Origin: Rheinheimera riviphila
GTDB taxonomy: Bacteria; Pseudomonadota; Gammaproteobacteria; Enterobacterales; Alteromonadaceae
Direction of reading: 5' to 3'
Assembly: GCF_004005945.1 (NCBI RefSeq)
Contig: NZ_SACS01000028.1
Span: forward strand, 1 to 46,242
Length of the DNA stretch: 46,242 nt
Shown: positions 35,020 through 45,282 of the stretch, piece after piece
How positions within the stretch are numbered: the first letter of the stretch is position 1
Layout of the letters: the number at the start of each line of letters is the position of its first letter
Notes under the pieces: model-generated
The model's input: only the letters and a program-made list of their open reading frames with translations
Database searches by the model: none
What the model was told of the DNA's origin: nothing
Translations under genes and position numbers: made by a program

Positions 35020-35619
35020 ATGCAAAAAATAGCTCTGGCTTCTGCCTCTCCCCGCCGTCGTGAATTATTAGCCCAATTGGCTGTCAACTTTGAATTGGTG
35101 AAAGCTGAGGTTGATGAAACGCAGCTGCCGGGTGAAATCGCCACCGACTATGTGTTGCGGTTGGCGATTAGCAAGGCGCGGGCTGGTTTTCAGGTGCAAA
35201 CCCAGACCGCCACTGAGGTTTTACCGGTACTGGGTGCAGACACCATAGTCGTCGTTGACGGTGAAGTGCTCGGCAAACCAACAGATCAAGCAGATTTTCT
35301 GCGGATGATGCGCTTATTAAGCGGCCGGCAACATCAGGTGTACACCGCCATTGCGTTGGTGAGTGGCGATCTGGTCAATGGCGAACTGGTCACTGGCGAA
35401 AGAGTACTGTCCGACACGGTGAAAACCGAGGTTTGGTTTAGCGCGCTGACCGAAGCGCAGATGCTGGATTACTGGCGCAGCGGCGAACCGGCCGACAAAG
35501 CCGGTGGTTATGGCATTCAGGGGCTGGCCAGTCGATTTATTCCGAAAATTGCCGGCAGTTATTTTGCAGTGGTCGGTTTACCACTATATGAAACAGATCA
35601 GTTACTGCAACAGCTGTAA
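35020..35619 (+). CDS. maf: Maf-type nucleoside triphosphate pyrophosphatase (YhdE-like)
   Basis: Maf proteins hydrolyse nucleotides such as dTTP and UTP to monophosphates and pyrophosphate. From the ATG at 35020 (199 residues) the family motifs are complete: LASASPRRRELL, VLGADTIVVVDGEVLGKP, the GEPADKAGGYGIQGLASRFI block and SYFAVVGLPLYET. An in-frame GTG at 35002 overlaps the mreD stop but adds six residues not typical for the family. Its position between mreD and rng is that of E. coli yhdE. Confidence 0.95.
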   Translation: MQKIALASASPRRRELLAQLAVNFELVKAEVDETQLPGEIATDYVLRLAISKARAGFQVQTQTATEVLPVLGADTIVVVDGEVLGKPTDQADFLRMMRLLSGRQHQVYTAIALVSGDLVNGELVTGERVLSDTVKTEVWFSALTEAQMLDYWRSGEPADKAGGYGIQGLASRFIPKIAGSYFAVVGLPLYETDQLLQQL

Positions 35620-35627
35620 GGATTGTT

Positions 35628-37094
35628 ATGAGTGCCGAATTACTGCTGAACGTCACCCCAAGCGAAACCCGGGTCGCGCTGATTGAAAATGGTGTCTTGC
35701 AGGAAGTCCATATTGAGCGCCAGGCCAAACATGGGTTGGTCGGCAATATCTACATCGGCAAGATCAGCCGGGTATTGCCAGGGATGCAAGCCGCTTTTGT
35801 CGACATTGGTCTGGATAAAGCGGCTTTTTTACATGCGTCCGACATCGTCCAGCGGGATGCCAACGACATCGAAGTGAAAGTCAGTGCGGTGAAAGACATC
35901 CGCTTGCTGGTGCACGAAGGCCAGTTTTTATTGGTACAGGTGGTGAAAGACCCGCTCGGTACCAAAGGCGCCAGACTGACCACCGATATCACCCTGCCGT
36001 CACGTTATTTAGTTTTTATGCCGGGTTCGCCACATGTCGGCGTGTCGCAGCGCATTGAAAGCGCAGAAGAGCGCCAGCGCTTAAAAGATATCGTCAGCCG
36101 TTGCCTGGATGATGAAAATGGCGGATTTATCATCCGCACCGCCGCTGATGGCGCTTGTGAAATCGAGCTGGAACAAGACGCGCGTTTTTTGAAAAAGCTC
36201 TGGACCAAAATTCAAAAACGCCGGCAAAAACATCGCAAAGAAGCAATGTTGTATGAAGATTTAACCCTGGCCTTTCGTATTCTGCGCGATTTTGTCGGCA
36301 GCGATTTAGAGCGTGTACGCATCGATTCCAAACTGACCTATCAGGCGCTGCACGCTTTTACCGAAGAATTTGTACCGGAAATGACTGCCAAGCTGGAATA
36401 TTATCCGGGCGAACGGCCGGTATTTGATTTGTTTGATGTGGAAAACGAAATTCAGCGGGCGCTGGATCGTAAAGTACCGCTCAAAAGCGGCGGCTATCTG
36501 ATCATCGATCAGACCGAAGCCATGACCACCATCGACGTTAACACCGGCGCTTTTGTCGGTCATCGCAATCTCGAAGAAACCATTTTTAATACCAACACCG
36601 AAGCCACCCAAGCCATTGCCCGGCAGCTTCGACTGCGTAATTTAGGCGGTATTATCATTATCGATTTTATCGACATGCAAAGCAGCGAACATCAAAAACG
36701 GGTGTTACACAGCCTGGAAGTGGCGCTGGCGCGGGATAAAACCAAAACCAATATTCATGGCTTTTCGGCGCTGGGTTTAGTCGAAATGACCCGTAAACGC
36801 ACCCGCGAAAGTCTGGAGCATGTACTCTGTACCGAATGTGTGGTGTGTGCTGGCCGCGGCACTTTAAAAACCGTTGAAACCGTCTGTTTTGAAATTCTGC
36901 GCGAAATTGTCAGGGTCAACCGGGCTTATGCCGCGGATAAGTTTACCGTGTACGCTTCGCCTGCCGTCAAGGATGCGTTAATCAACGACGAATACCATAG
37001 TATGGCGGAGCTGGAAGTGTTTATCGGCAAGCAAATCAGTGTGGTGATTGAGCCGCAATACACGCAGGAACAATTTGATGTGGTGATGATGTAG
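35628..37094 (+). CDS. rng: Ribonuclease G
   Basis: RNase G is an endonuclease of the RNase E family; it matures the 5' end of 16S rRNA and takes part in mRNA decay. The 488-residue protein opens with the S1-like region (GNIYIGKISRVLPGMQAAFVDIGLDKAAFLH). It has the catalytic acidic motifs TIDVNTGAFVG and IIIIDFIDM and the metal-linking cysteines CTECVVC near residue 405. AAGGA precedes the ATG. It is cotranscribed with maf and yhdP by spacing. Confidence 0.97.
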   Translation: MSAELLLNVTPSETRVALIENGVLQEVHIERQAKHGLVGNIYIGKISRVLPGMQAAFVDIGLDKAAFLHASDIVQRDANDIEVKVSAVKDIRLLVHEGQFLLVQVVKDPLGTKGARLTTDITLPSRYLVFMPGSPHVGVSQRIESAEERQRLKDIVSRCLDDENGGFIIRTAADGACEIELEQDARFLKKLWTKIQKRRQKHRKEAMLYEDLTLAFRILRDFVGSDLERVRIDSKLTYQALHAFTEEFVPEMTAKLEYYPGERPVFDLFDVENEIQRALDRKVPLKSGGYLIIDQTEAMTTIDVNTGAFVGHRNLEETIFNTNTEATQAIARQLRLRNLGGIIIIDFIDMQSSEHQKRVLHSLEVALARDKTKTNIHGFSALGLVEMTRKRTRESLEHVLCTECVVCAGRGTLKTVETVCFEILREIVRVNRAYAADKFTVYASPAVKDALINDEYHSMAELEVFIGKQISVVIEPQYTQEQFDVVMM

Positions 37095-40000
37095 TGCAAA
37101 AGCTGAAGCGGGCCTGGTACTTCTGCCTGCACAAAACCTGGCTGCTGCTGGCGGTCAGTATTGTGATCCTCGCAACTGTGGTGACTTTGCTGCGGTTCGG
37201 CTTGCCTTATGCACAAGGTTATAAATCCAATATCGAACATCTCATCGCTGAGAACTACGGCGCTAAAGTGCAGATTGGCCAACTGAGTGCCGGCTGGCAA
37301 AGCACCGGTCCGGCGTTATTGCTGCAGCAGGTGGAAGTCAAAAACGAGCAAGGCGAAGCGCTGCTGCAAGTGGCCGAAACCCGGGTGCGGATTGACTTCT
37401 GGGGTAGCCTGCGAAGTTTACAACTCAAAGCCGAACACTTTGAACTCAGTGGCCTGAAATATCAGCTCGATAGCCGGCAACTGCTGCAAAGCAACGACAC
37501 TGCCAATCAAGATGCCGAACCTTTGCTCTCGGCCGTTGAGCAACTGCTGTTTCAACAACTGAAAAACTTCACCCTGGTCGACAGTGAACTGACGCTGCAA
37601 AGCCAATACACCCCCGATATTGTGATCCGAATTTCCAAACTGGCCTGGCGCAATGAAGGCTCGCGCCATCAGGGTTCCGGTGAAGTGGCGATTGCCGGCA
37701 TTACCACCAATACCAGTGCCTTTATCATTGATTTACATGGCGATTCATTAGCAAAAAGCAAAGGCCAGTTGTATTTATCCAGTCAGGAATTGGATGTATT
37801 GCCCTGGTTTGAAACGCTGGTACCGCAAAGTAAAAAGCTGGAACGTGCTGACATTAACTTTCAAGCCTGGGGCGATATTGCCAACGGTACCTTGCAACAA
37901 ATTCAAATCGCACTGGCGCAAAACCGCTTGGTCTGGCAACAAGGGGGTAAAACCCGGCAACTGACACTGGGGCAAGGTCAATTGTTATGGCGGCCGAATG
38001 ACGCCGGTTGGGCGCTGAATTCGTCGGCACTGACCCTGAGTAGTGGCGGCCAGAGTTTCAACGATTTGCAATTGCAGTTATCCAGTCAACAAGGGGTGTA
38101 CAGCGGCGCGCTACAACAATTCCAGCTGGCAGCGATGGTGCCGTTAGCGCAATTACTGGCTGAAGATTCGCAAGCGCTGCAATCCATTTTGGCATTTAAA
38201 GCCGATGCCAGGTTGACGCAAATGGCACTGCGCTTGTCTGAGCAAGATTGGTACCTCAGCGGCGATTTTATTGATTTATCCTCGGTGCCGGTCGGTGATG
38301 TGCCGGGGCTACAAAATCTGACCGGCCGCTTTAGCGCCAGCCGCGACTATATCCGGCTGGATTTGCTCGGCCAGGACGGTGCGCTGCGCTGGGGCGACGC
38401 GTTCAGCCGTGATACCGCATATCAAACCTTATCCGGCCAACTCGAAGTGGTGCAGCAGGACGGCCAATGGCGTCTGCAAATTCCGCGGCTGGCACTGCGT
38501 CATCCGGCGCTGCAATTAGACGCAGAGCTGGTACTGAATTTTGGTGACAAGCCTGGCATGACCTTACTCGGCGAATTGCGCCAGGTACCGGTCACCGACG
38601 CGCAGCATTATTTCCCAACCCGCCATATGCCAAAATCGGTGATTGATTATCTGACGCCAGCGTTACTCAGCGGTACGGTGCCGTCGGCGCGGGTGTTGTG
38701 GCAAGGCCAGTTTGCTGATTTCCCCTATCGCGCTGGTCAAGGCAAGTTTCAGGCGTTGGCGCTGGTTGATGATGCCGGTTTTAGCTTTGACCCGAACTGG
38801 CCTAGCATTAGTGGCATGAAAGCGGAATTGTTGTTTGAAAACGCCGGTATGTTAATTCAAAGCCAGGCTGGGACGCTGTTTGACGTGCCGTTGCAGGATG
38901 GCGTCACGGCATCGATCCCGGATTTATTTCAAGCCGACGATTTATGGATTGATATCAAAACTCAAACCCGCGCTGAGTTAGTCACCGGCTTAATGCTGGC
39001 ATCGCCGCTCAGCGATTCAGTGGGCGCGACGCTGGATTATCTTGGTGTTGATGGGCTCGTGGATGCTAAAGTGCAGCTGCAAATCAGCCTGAAAGATAAG
39101 CCGCAAGCTGTTGAAGTTGCAGCTGTTGAGGTCGCTGATAGCGAAGTTGCTGACGGCGAAGCGGAAGCTAAGGCCAAAAAAGATCCGGTGATTGCCCGTG
39201 GCGACGTCGACTTTTTTGCCAATAACCTCAATATTAAAGCGCCAGCAGTTGCGGTAGAGCAGTTGGAAGGGCGGCTTAGTTTTATCAACGATAAAATCAA
39301 CGCCGAGCAATTAAAGCTAGTGAGTTATGGCGTGCCGCTTTTGGCGACACTGAAAGGTGAACAACAGCCAGGCCACTATCAGGTGGAATTGCAGGCCAAA
39401 GGTGAACATGGCACTGATCAATTACTTGGGCTCATTAGTGAAGACTGGCGCGAATTAGGGCAGGGTAATGCTAACTTTGACTGGCAGCTTTCTATCCAAT
39501 TACCAGACAACGGTTTTAACTATCAGTCGACCGTGCTGATTGATTTAGCCGCCGCCGAGCTGAAGTTACCGGCCCCTTATGGTAAAACTGCTGCTGATGG
39601 CGCCACCGTGTTACTCGAAGCAAAGGGCGATCAACAAGGTTCTGATTTGCAGTTAAAATACGGTGACCAACTGCGTTTTCTGGCCCGGTTAAATCAGGAA
39701 ACCGGCCTGATTAGTCAGGCGCTACTGAGTTTAGGCCAGCCAAGTGCGCAGCTTGCCGATGGTTTTCAGATTGAACTCGATTTACCCCAAGCCGACTTTG
39801 TGCCCTGGTTGAGCCTGGTACAAAGCCAGATGACGGCACCTGGCCCGGCAGAAAATGCGGTATTCCCGCCGCTGCAGCAGATCCGGGCCAAAGTTGCTGC
39901 GCTGCATTTGTTCGACGATGTATCCTTGCATGATGCCACTTTAACTCTGCAGCCCCAGACCGATCACTGGTCAATGCGCCTTGACGCCGTCGAAGCGGCC

Positions 40001-41317
40001 GGTGATCTGCAGCTGTTTCATGATTTAGCGCAGCAGGGTATCAAAGCGCAATTAGAACGGCTGCAGCTGGTGTTTGCCGATCAACAAGCGGAAGAGCTGG
40101 CGGCGGCAGAGCTAAAAGCGCAGTTATTGCTGGATCCGGACAATACCGAAAAACCCGATTACGCCAAACTGGAAGCCGAAGCTTTTGCTGCTTTGCAGCC
40201 GATGCCCTGGCTCGGTGATTTGCCGCCGTTAAATGTCAGCTGTGCCAAGTGCACCATCGGTCATTTTCAACTGGGGAAAGTGCAGCTTCGCAGCACAAGT
40301 GATGGCGCCAGCTGGCAGCTGACCGAATTTAGCAGTGTCTACCAAGGGCATCGTTGGAACGTCAGTGGCCAGTGGCAGGCTGATGACGCTTTAGGCCAGA
40401 CCACACTGACCGGCACTTTGACCAGCCCGGCATTTGGCCAGTTGCTGAGTGAATACGATGTCAGCAGCAGTTTAAGTGGTGGCAAAGCCACGATTAAATT
40501 CAAAGATTTACAGTGGCAAGGCGCACCGTTTCAATTCAACTGGCAGACGTTAAACGGCAATGTGAATTGGTTATTGGGCGATGGATCCTTGTCAGAGGTC
40601 AGTGATGGCGGCGCGCGGATATTTTCGTTGTTAAGCTTGGATTCGCTGATCAGAAAGTTGCGACTGGATTTTCGCGATGTGTTTTCGAAAGGCTTTTTCT
40701 TTAGCAAAATGACCGGTGATATGCAGCTGACCGATGGTGTTTCCCAAACCCGCAACGCCCAGGTGCTTGGCGCGGCCGGTGATATCGAGATGCAAGGCAT
40801 TGCCGATTTAAAAGCCAAACAACTTGATTACCAGATGAATTTCAGCCCCAAAGTCACCTCCAGTATTCCGGTGATTTTGGCCTGGATGGTCAATCCGGTT
40901 TCTGGTGTCGCCGCTTATGCGCTGGATGAAATGTTCCAGTCAGCGGAGGTGATTTCGAAAATCAACTTTACCGTGACCGGCGATTTAGATAACCCGGTGG
41001 TGACTGAAGTGAAACGCGACAGTAAAAAGGTGCCGTTGCCCAAAGCACCTTTGCCAGAAGCACAAATGCCAGCGGGTGTAGTGCCTTTAGTTCCGCCAAC
41101 AGTCGACCCAGCCGCGCCGGATAAACCTATTCCACTGCGCCAGGATGAATTGCCGGTGGATCGGATTTACCCTGAGGCTAAGCCGATAGATGATACGGAA
41201 AAGCCGGTAGACCCAAAGGCGAAGCCGATTGAAGAAGTTGCGAAGCCGATTGAAGAAGCAGCAAAGCCAATTGATCACGCAGCATTTTCAGTCGTGAATA
41301 GCAGGAGCCAGCCATGA
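37094..41317 (+). CDS. yhdP: YhdP-family AsmA-like envelope protein
   Basis: YhdP proteins span the periplasm as long beta-groove bridges; in E. coli YhdP helps move phospholipid to the outer membrane. This one has 1407 residues, more than the usual about 1270. It has one N-terminal membrane helix (LLLAVSIVILATVVTLLRF), long strand-rich repeats and the AsmA-like end YQMNFSPKVTSSIPVILAWMVNPVSGVAAYALDEMF. Two additions account for part of the excess: an acidic Val/Ala/Glu-rich insertion (about 39098-39185) and a C-terminal tail with repeated KPIEE/KPID units (about 41030-41290). The start is GTG at 37094, sharing one base with the rng stop. Confidence 0.93.
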   Translation: MQKLKRAWYFCLHKTWLLLAVSIVILATVVTLLRFGLPYAQGYKSNIEHLIAENYGAKVQIGQLSAGWQSTGPALLLQQVEVKNEQGEALLQVAETRVRIDFWGSLRSLQLKAEHFELSGLKYQLDSRQLLQSNDTANQDAEPLLSAVEQLLFQQLKNFTLVDSELTLQSQYTPDIVIRISKLAWRNEGSRHQGSGEVAIAGITTNTSAFIIDLHGDSLAKSKGQLYLSSQELDVLPWFETLVPQSKKLERADINFQAWGDIANGTLQQIQIALAQNRLVWQQGGKTRQLTLGQGQLLWRPNDAGWALNSSALTLSSGGQSFNDLQLQLSSQQGVYSGALQQFQLAAMVPLAQLLAEDSQALQSILAFKADARLTQMALRLSEQDWYLSGDFIDLSSVPVGDVPGLQNLTGRFSASRDYIRLDLLGQDGALRWGDAFSRDTAYQTLSGQLEVVQQDGQWRLQIPRLALRHPALQLDAELVLNFGDKPGMTLLGELRQVPVTDAQHYFPTRHMPKSVIDYLTPALLSGTVPSARVLWQGQFADFPYRAGQGKFQALALVDDAGFSFDPNWPSISGMKAELLFENAGMLIQSQAGTLFDVPLQDGVTASIPDLFQADDLWIDIKTQTRAELVTGLMLASPLSDSVGATLDYLGVDGLVDAKVQLQISLKDKPQAVEVAAVEVADSEVADGEAEAKAKKDPVIARGDVDFFANNLNIKAPAVAVEQLEGRLSFINDKINAEQLKLVSYGVPLLATLKGEQQPGHYQVELQAKGEHGTDQLLGLISEDWRELGQGNANFDWQLSIQLPDNGFNYQSTVLIDLAAAELKLPAPYGKTAADGATVLLEAKGDQQGSDLQLKYGDQLRFLARLNQETGLISQALLSLGQPSAQLADGFQIELDLPQADFVPWLSLVQSQMTAPGPAENAVFPPLQQIRAKVAALHLFDDVSLHDATLTLQPQTDHWSMRLDAVEAAGDLQLFHDLAQQGIKAQLERLQLVFADQQAEELAAAELKAQLLLDPDNTEKPDYAKLEAEAFAALQPMPWLGDLPPLNVSCAKCTIGHFQLGKVQLRSTSDGASWQLTEFSSVYQGHRWNVSGQWQADDALGQTTLTGTLTSPAFGQLLSEYDVSSSLSGGKATIKFKDLQWQGAPFQFNWQTLNGNVNWLLGDGSLSEVSDGGARIFSLLSLDSLIRKLRLDFRDVFSKGFFFSKMTGDMQLTDGVSQTRNAQVLGAAGDIEMQGIADLKAKQLDYQMNFSPKVTSSIPVILAWMVNPVSGVAAYALDEMFQSAEVISKINFTVTGDLDNPVVTEVKRDSKKVPLPKAPLPEAQMPAGVVPLVPPTVDPAAPDKPIPLRQDELPVDRIYPEAKPIDDTEKPVDPKAKPIEEVAKPIEEAAKPIDHAAFSVVNSRSQP

Positions 41318-42186
41318 TCCAGCAACAACCCTGGCGTTTGATCGCCCTGCAACTGAACAGCCAGCCGGACGTCGCGACTAATCTCGCTGCCATTGCGCAG
41401 TTGCTGGGGCAATTGCCGGATAATAGTGATCAACGCCCGCAGCTGGTGGTGTTACCGGAAGGCGCTTTATGTTTTGCCGGTGGCGAAGATGCGAATTTGC
41501 AGCTACAGGAACCACTAGGTTTGCAGGATGAAACCGCACAGCCGGTGCAGTTTCAGCTCAGTGCTTTAGCCAAAAAGTTTGGTATTTATCTGCTGGTGGG
41601 GACTTTTCCGACGACCACTTCCGATCCAAAACGCTTTGCTGCCAGTAGTTTATTGTTCTCGCCACAAGGCGAATTAATTGCCGATTATCAGAAAATCCAT
41701 TTATTTGATGCGCTGATTAGCGACGGCACTGGTCAGTATCTGGAATCGGCGAGAACCATGCCGGGTAAAAAAATCACGCTCGCTGAGCTTGGTGCTGACC
41801 AAGAACTGAAGTTGGGCATGGCTGTGTGTTACGACATGCGCTTTCCTGGTTTATTTCAGGCCTTGGCCAGGCGTGGTATGAACGTGCTGGCGTTGCCTTC
41901 GGCCTTTACCACAGTGACGGGCGACGCGCATTGGCATACACTGCTGCGAGCACGTGCCATTGAAACCCAGAGTTTTGTGATAGCGCCGGCGCAAACCGGT
42001 CGTCACCAGAATGGCCGTGAAACATATGGCCATAGTTTAATTATTGACCCCTGGGGCCGGATTTTAGCCGATGCCGGTACCGCGCCAGGGTTGATTTACG
42101 CCGACATCGATCTGATGCAGGCCAGCGAATTACGCGAGCGGATGCCGCTTTTGCACCATAACCGTTTTTTAAGTGAGTTTTTATGA
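41314..42186 (+). CDS. Nitrilase-family amidase (Nit/omega-amidase-like)
   Basis: The 290-residue protein has the catalytic triad Glu49 (VVLPEGAL), Lys127 (DYQKIHLFD) and Cys172 (AVCYDMRFP), plus the late [17 protein letters not shown]. Within the carbon-nitrogen hydrolase superfamily it is most like Nit1/NitFhit-type proteins that remove the amide from deaminated glutathione, a metabolite-repair role. Gene order between yhdP and tldD is common in vibrios and shewanellas. It overlaps both neighbours by four bases. Confidence 0.9.
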   Translation: MIQQQPWRLIALQLNSQPDVATNLAAIAQLLGQLPDNSDQRPQLVVLPEGALCFAGGEDANLQLQEPLGLQDETAQPVQFQLSALAKKFGIYLLVGTFPTTTSDPKRFAASSLLFSPQGELIADYQKIHLFDALISDGTGQYLESARTMPGKKITLAELGADQELKLGMAVCYDMRFPGLFQALARRGMNVLALPSAFTTVTGDAHWHTLLRARAIETQSFVIAPAQTGRHQNGRETYGHSLIIDPWGRILADAGTAPGLIYADIDLMQASELRERMPLLHHNRFLSEFL

Positions 42187-43664
42187 CCAGCACGCTGAAT
42201 AACCCCACCCCAAATGCTTTAACGATGAAAACTGTTGAGCAAAACCTGATCAGCGCCAGCGATTTAACTTCCGCTGATTTAAACCAGACTTTGAGTTATT
42301 TATTCCAGCATCAGCTTGATTACGCTGATTTATATTTCCAGTCCAGCGTGCATGAGTCCTGGGTATTGGAAGATGGCTTGGTGAAAGAAGGCTCTTTTAA
42401 TATCGAACGTGGTGTGGGCGTGCGGGCGATCAGCGGTGAAAAAACCGGTTTTGCTTATGCCGATGATATTTCGGCCGCTGCGTTGCAACAAGCCGCCAGT
42501 GCGGCGCGTGGGATTGCCGCTGCCGGTCAGCAAGGTCAGGTGCAAGCCTTTAAAAAAACCGGCAATAGCCAGATTTACCTGCCATGCGAGCCGCTGCAAA
42601 GCTTGGATAACACCGACAAAGTAGCGTTATTGCATCAGATGGAAGCCTTTATCCGCAGCCTCGATGCCAAAGCCGAGCAGGTGATGGTGAGCTTGTCCGG
42701 TGTCTATGAAGAAGTGTTGGTCGCGGCTAGCGATGGTACTTTTGCTTCAGATATACGGCCGTTAGTGCGGCTGAACTGTTCGGCACTTTTAAATGATAAC
42801 GGCCGCCGCGAACGTGGGAGCGCTGGTGGTGGTGGTCGTACCGATTACAGCTTTTTCTCTGAATTGGTCAATGGCGAACCACGCTGGATGGGTTATGCCC
42901 GTGAAGCAGTGCGTCAGGCGCAAGTAAATTTAATCGCGGTCGACGCACCAGCAGGCATGATGCCGGTGGTGTTAGGCTCGGGCTGGCCCGGCGTGTTGTT
43001 GCACGAAGCGGTTGGTCATGGTCTGGAAGGTGATTTTAACCGCAAAGGCGCTTCGACATTCTCGGGGCGGATTGGCGAGCAAGTGGCATCGAAATATTGC
43101 ACCATTGTCGATGACGGTACGCTGATGCATCGCCGTGGCTCGTTAAATATCGACGATGAAGGCACGGTCAGTCAGCACAACGTATTGATCGAAAAAGGTA
43201 TTCTCAAAGGTTACATTCAGGACAAGCACAACGCGATGTTGATGAATGTAGCGCCGACCGGCAACGGCCGTCGCGAATCTTTCGCCCATTTACCGATGCC
43301 GCGGATGACCAACACTTATATGCTGGCTGGCGATTACGCGCCGGAAGAAATTATCGCTTCGGTGAAAAAAGGCATTTATGCGCCGAACTTTGGTGGTGGC
43401 CAGGTCGATATCACCAGCGGCAAGTTTGTGTTCTCGGCCTCAGAAGCGTATCTGATTGAAGATGGCAAAATCACCACGCCGATCAAAGGCGCAACACTTA
43501 TCGGCAACGGCCCAGAAGCGATGCAACAAGTATCGATGGTCGGCAACGACTTAGCGCTGGATACCGGTGTTGGCGTCTGCGGCAAACAAGGCCAAAGCCT
43601 GCCGGTCGGCGTTGGCCAGCCCACGTTAAAGCTCGATGGCATGACGGTAGGTGGTACGGCTTAA
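42183..43664 (+). CDS. tldD: Metalloprotease TldD
   Basis: TldD is the catalytic half of the TldD-TldE (PmbA) protease, which degrades unfolded peptides and processes some modified peptides. The 493-residue protein has the metal motif HEAVGH with His274, Glu275 and His279. [20 protein letters not shown] at the start and the closing [31 protein letters not shown] are near-identical to the E. coli protein. The ATG at 42183 overlaps nit; a second in-frame ATG 14 codons later is also possible. tldE/pmbA is not in this window. Confidence 0.97.
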   Translation: MTSTLNNPTPNALTMKTVEQNLISASDLTSADLNQTLSYLFQHQLDYADLYFQSSVHESWVLEDGLVKEGSFNIERGVGVRAISGEKTGFAYADDISAAALQQAASAARGIAAAGQQGQVQAFKKTGNSQIYLPCEPLQSLDNTDKVALLHQMEAFIRSLDAKAEQVMVSLSGVYEEVLVAASDGTFASDIRPLVRLNCSALLNDNGRRERGSAGGGGRTDYSFFSELVNGEPRWMGYAREAVRQAQVNLIAVDAPAGMMPVVLGSGWPGVLLHEAVGHGLEGDFNRKGASTFSGRIGEQVASKYCTIVDDGTLMHRRGSLNIDDEGTVSQHNVLIEKGILKGYIQDKHNAMLMNVAPTGNGRRESFAHLPMPRMTNTYMLAGDYAPEEIIASVKKGIYAPNFGGGQVDITSGKFVFSASEAYLIEDGKITTPIKGATLIGNGPEAMQQVSMVGNDLALDTGVGVCGKQGQSLPVGVGQPTLKLDGMTVGGTA

Positions 43665-43688
43665 TCTCAATTGTTAATTAGGGGGGCA

Positions 43689-43718
43689 GGGTCAATTGTT
43701 AACAATTGACTCCGACCC
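43689..43718. repeat. Palindromic repeat between tldD and pssA
   Basis: A perfect 20-base palindrome (43691-43710; half-site GTCAATTGTT) is framed by GGGTC and GACCC. Outside this, GTTAATT (43673-43679) and AATTAAC (43721-43727) form another inverted pair. The GGGTC...AATTG...GACCC pattern resembles dispersed palindromic repeats of gammaproteobacteria. It could also serve as the tldD terminator, although no T-run follows. Confidence 0.6.
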
Positions 43719-43772
43719 ACAATTAACATCCAACCCGCTAAACCCCCGCACCACGGCATCTGCCGCCAAGTT

Positions 43773-43801
43773 TTGCCTAAACCAGCTAATTCGCACATAA
43801 T
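43773..43801 (+). promoter_or_regulatory. Sigma-70 promoter of pssA
   Basis: TTGCCT (43773-43778), an exact 17-base spacer and CATAAT (43796-43801) lie about 85 bases upstream of the pssA start. This is the best-spaced promoter in the window. Confidence 0.65.
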
Positions 43802-43887
43802 AGCCCGACTATAAAAACGCTGAGACTTTATGCATCTCGCTGCCAGCCACCCTTAGGCTGAACCTACCACGAGAACTGAACTGACTT

Positions 43888-45234
43888 ATGTTACAAAATC
43901 TGCTGAACAAACGCCGGTTAGCGGCCTTACCCCGAACTGTGATTGAAGCGCCTGCGGTGCAGGTGTTGTGTCACGCGACGGAATATAAAGAGCGGCTGTT
44001 AAGTCTGATTGCCACAGCCCGGCAACGCATCATCATCACGGCGCTGTATTTACAGGCGGACGAAGCCGGTGAACAAATTCTGCGGGCGCTTTATGTGGCC
44101 AAACAGCAAAATCCAGCGCTGCAAGTGATTGTTTATGTAGATTTTCATCGCGCCCGTCGTGGCCTGATTGGCCAGGCTGGCGGTCGCACCAATGCCGATT
44201 TTTACCGCGCTATCGCCGCGGAATATCCGGAACAAATTCAAATTTTTGGCGTGCCGGTGAAAAAGCGCGAGCTGTTTGGCGTGCTGCATTTAAAAGGTTT
44301 TGTGTTTGACGATACGCTGTTTTATAGCGGTGCTTCGCTGAACAATATCTATCTGGCCGAACAACAACGCTATCGCGCCGACCGTTATCTGCAAATTGAC
44401 AATAAAGCGCTGGCCGATGCCTTTGCTGCCGGTCATCAACAAGTGTTGGGGGACGTGGAAGTGGTGCAAAGTCTGCTGGCCGATGAGCAGCAGATAGCGC
44501 AGGCGTATAAAGCTACTCACCGCAGCTGGCTGAAACAAGCCAGACTGAGTCGTTATCCGTTGGCGCATCAGGGGCAGGGCGGCGCGTTGACCGCTTCGTT
44601 ACTGATGGGCATGGGACGGCTGAATAATCAGTTGAATCAAAGTATTCTGGCGCTGCTCGCCATGGCAGAACGGGATGTGTTGATTTACACGCCGTATTTT
44701 AATCCACCACCGATTTTGGCCAAGGCGCTGCGTAAATGTTTAAAGCGCGGCGTGAAAGTGACGATTGTGGTCGGAGATAAAACCGCCAACGATTTTTATA
44801 TCCCGCCTGGGCAGAAATTTAGCCGCATCGGTGGGTTACCGTATTTATACGAAACGATTTTGCGTAAATTTGTGAAATCAAATCAAAACTTTATCGACGA
44901 CGGATTGCTGAATATCCGGCTGTGGCGTCATGCCGACAACAGCTATCACCTGAAAGGTTTGTCGGTCGATGGCCGCCGCCATTTATTTACCGGCCACAAT
45001 TTTAACCCACGGGCTTTTGCGCTGGATTTTGAAAATGGCATTCTGGTTGATGATGAGCTGGGCCAATTGCAAGCGCAGTTGCAGGTCGAGCAAACCCAAA
45101 TTTTTGCCAACACCAAAAAAGTTGACCATTTTACCGAAATTGAGATGGTGCGGGATTATCCGGAGCAAGTCAGAAAATTGCTGGGGAAAATCAAAGGGGT
45201 TGGTGTGGCTTTGGTGGTGAAACGGCTGATTTAG
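43888..45234 (+). CDS. pssA: CDP-diacylglycerol-serine O-phosphatidyltransferase
   Basis: PssA makes phosphatidylserine, the precursor of phosphatidylethanolamine. The 448-residue protein belongs to the phospholipase D superfamily type found in E. coli, with two HKD-like motifs: HLKGFVFDD (about residue 134) and YHLKGLSVDG (about 352), the latter followed by FTGHNFNPRAF. YVDFHRARRGLIG in the first half is also a family signature. There is no membrane helix; the enzyme acts at the membrane surface. It has its own promoter. Confidence 0.95.
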   Translation: MLQNLLNKRRLAALPRTVIEAPAVQVLCHATEYKERLLSLIATARQRIIITALYLQADEAGEQILRALYVAKQQNPALQVIVYVDFHRARRGLIGQAGGRTNADFYRAIAAEYPEQIQIFGVPVKKRELFGVLHLKGFVFDDTLFYSGASLNNIYLAEQQRYRADRYLQIDNKALADAFAAGHQQVLGDVEVVQSLLADEQQIAQAYKATHRSWLKQARLSRYPLAHQGQGGALTASLLMGMGRLNNQLNQSILALLAMAERDVLIYTPYFNPPPILAKALRKCLKRGVKVTIVVGDKTANDFYIPPGQKFSRIGGLPYLYETILRKFVKSNQNFIDDGLLNIRLWRHADNSYHLKGLSVDGRRHLFTGHNFNPRAFALDFENGILVDDELGQLQAQLQVEQTQIFANTKKVDHFTEIEMVRDYPEQVRKLLGKIKGVGVALVVKRLI

Positions 45235-45282
45235 TCAGTTGTTTGTTGCTAGTGGTTGGAAGTCGGGAGCAGGGAGTCAGCA

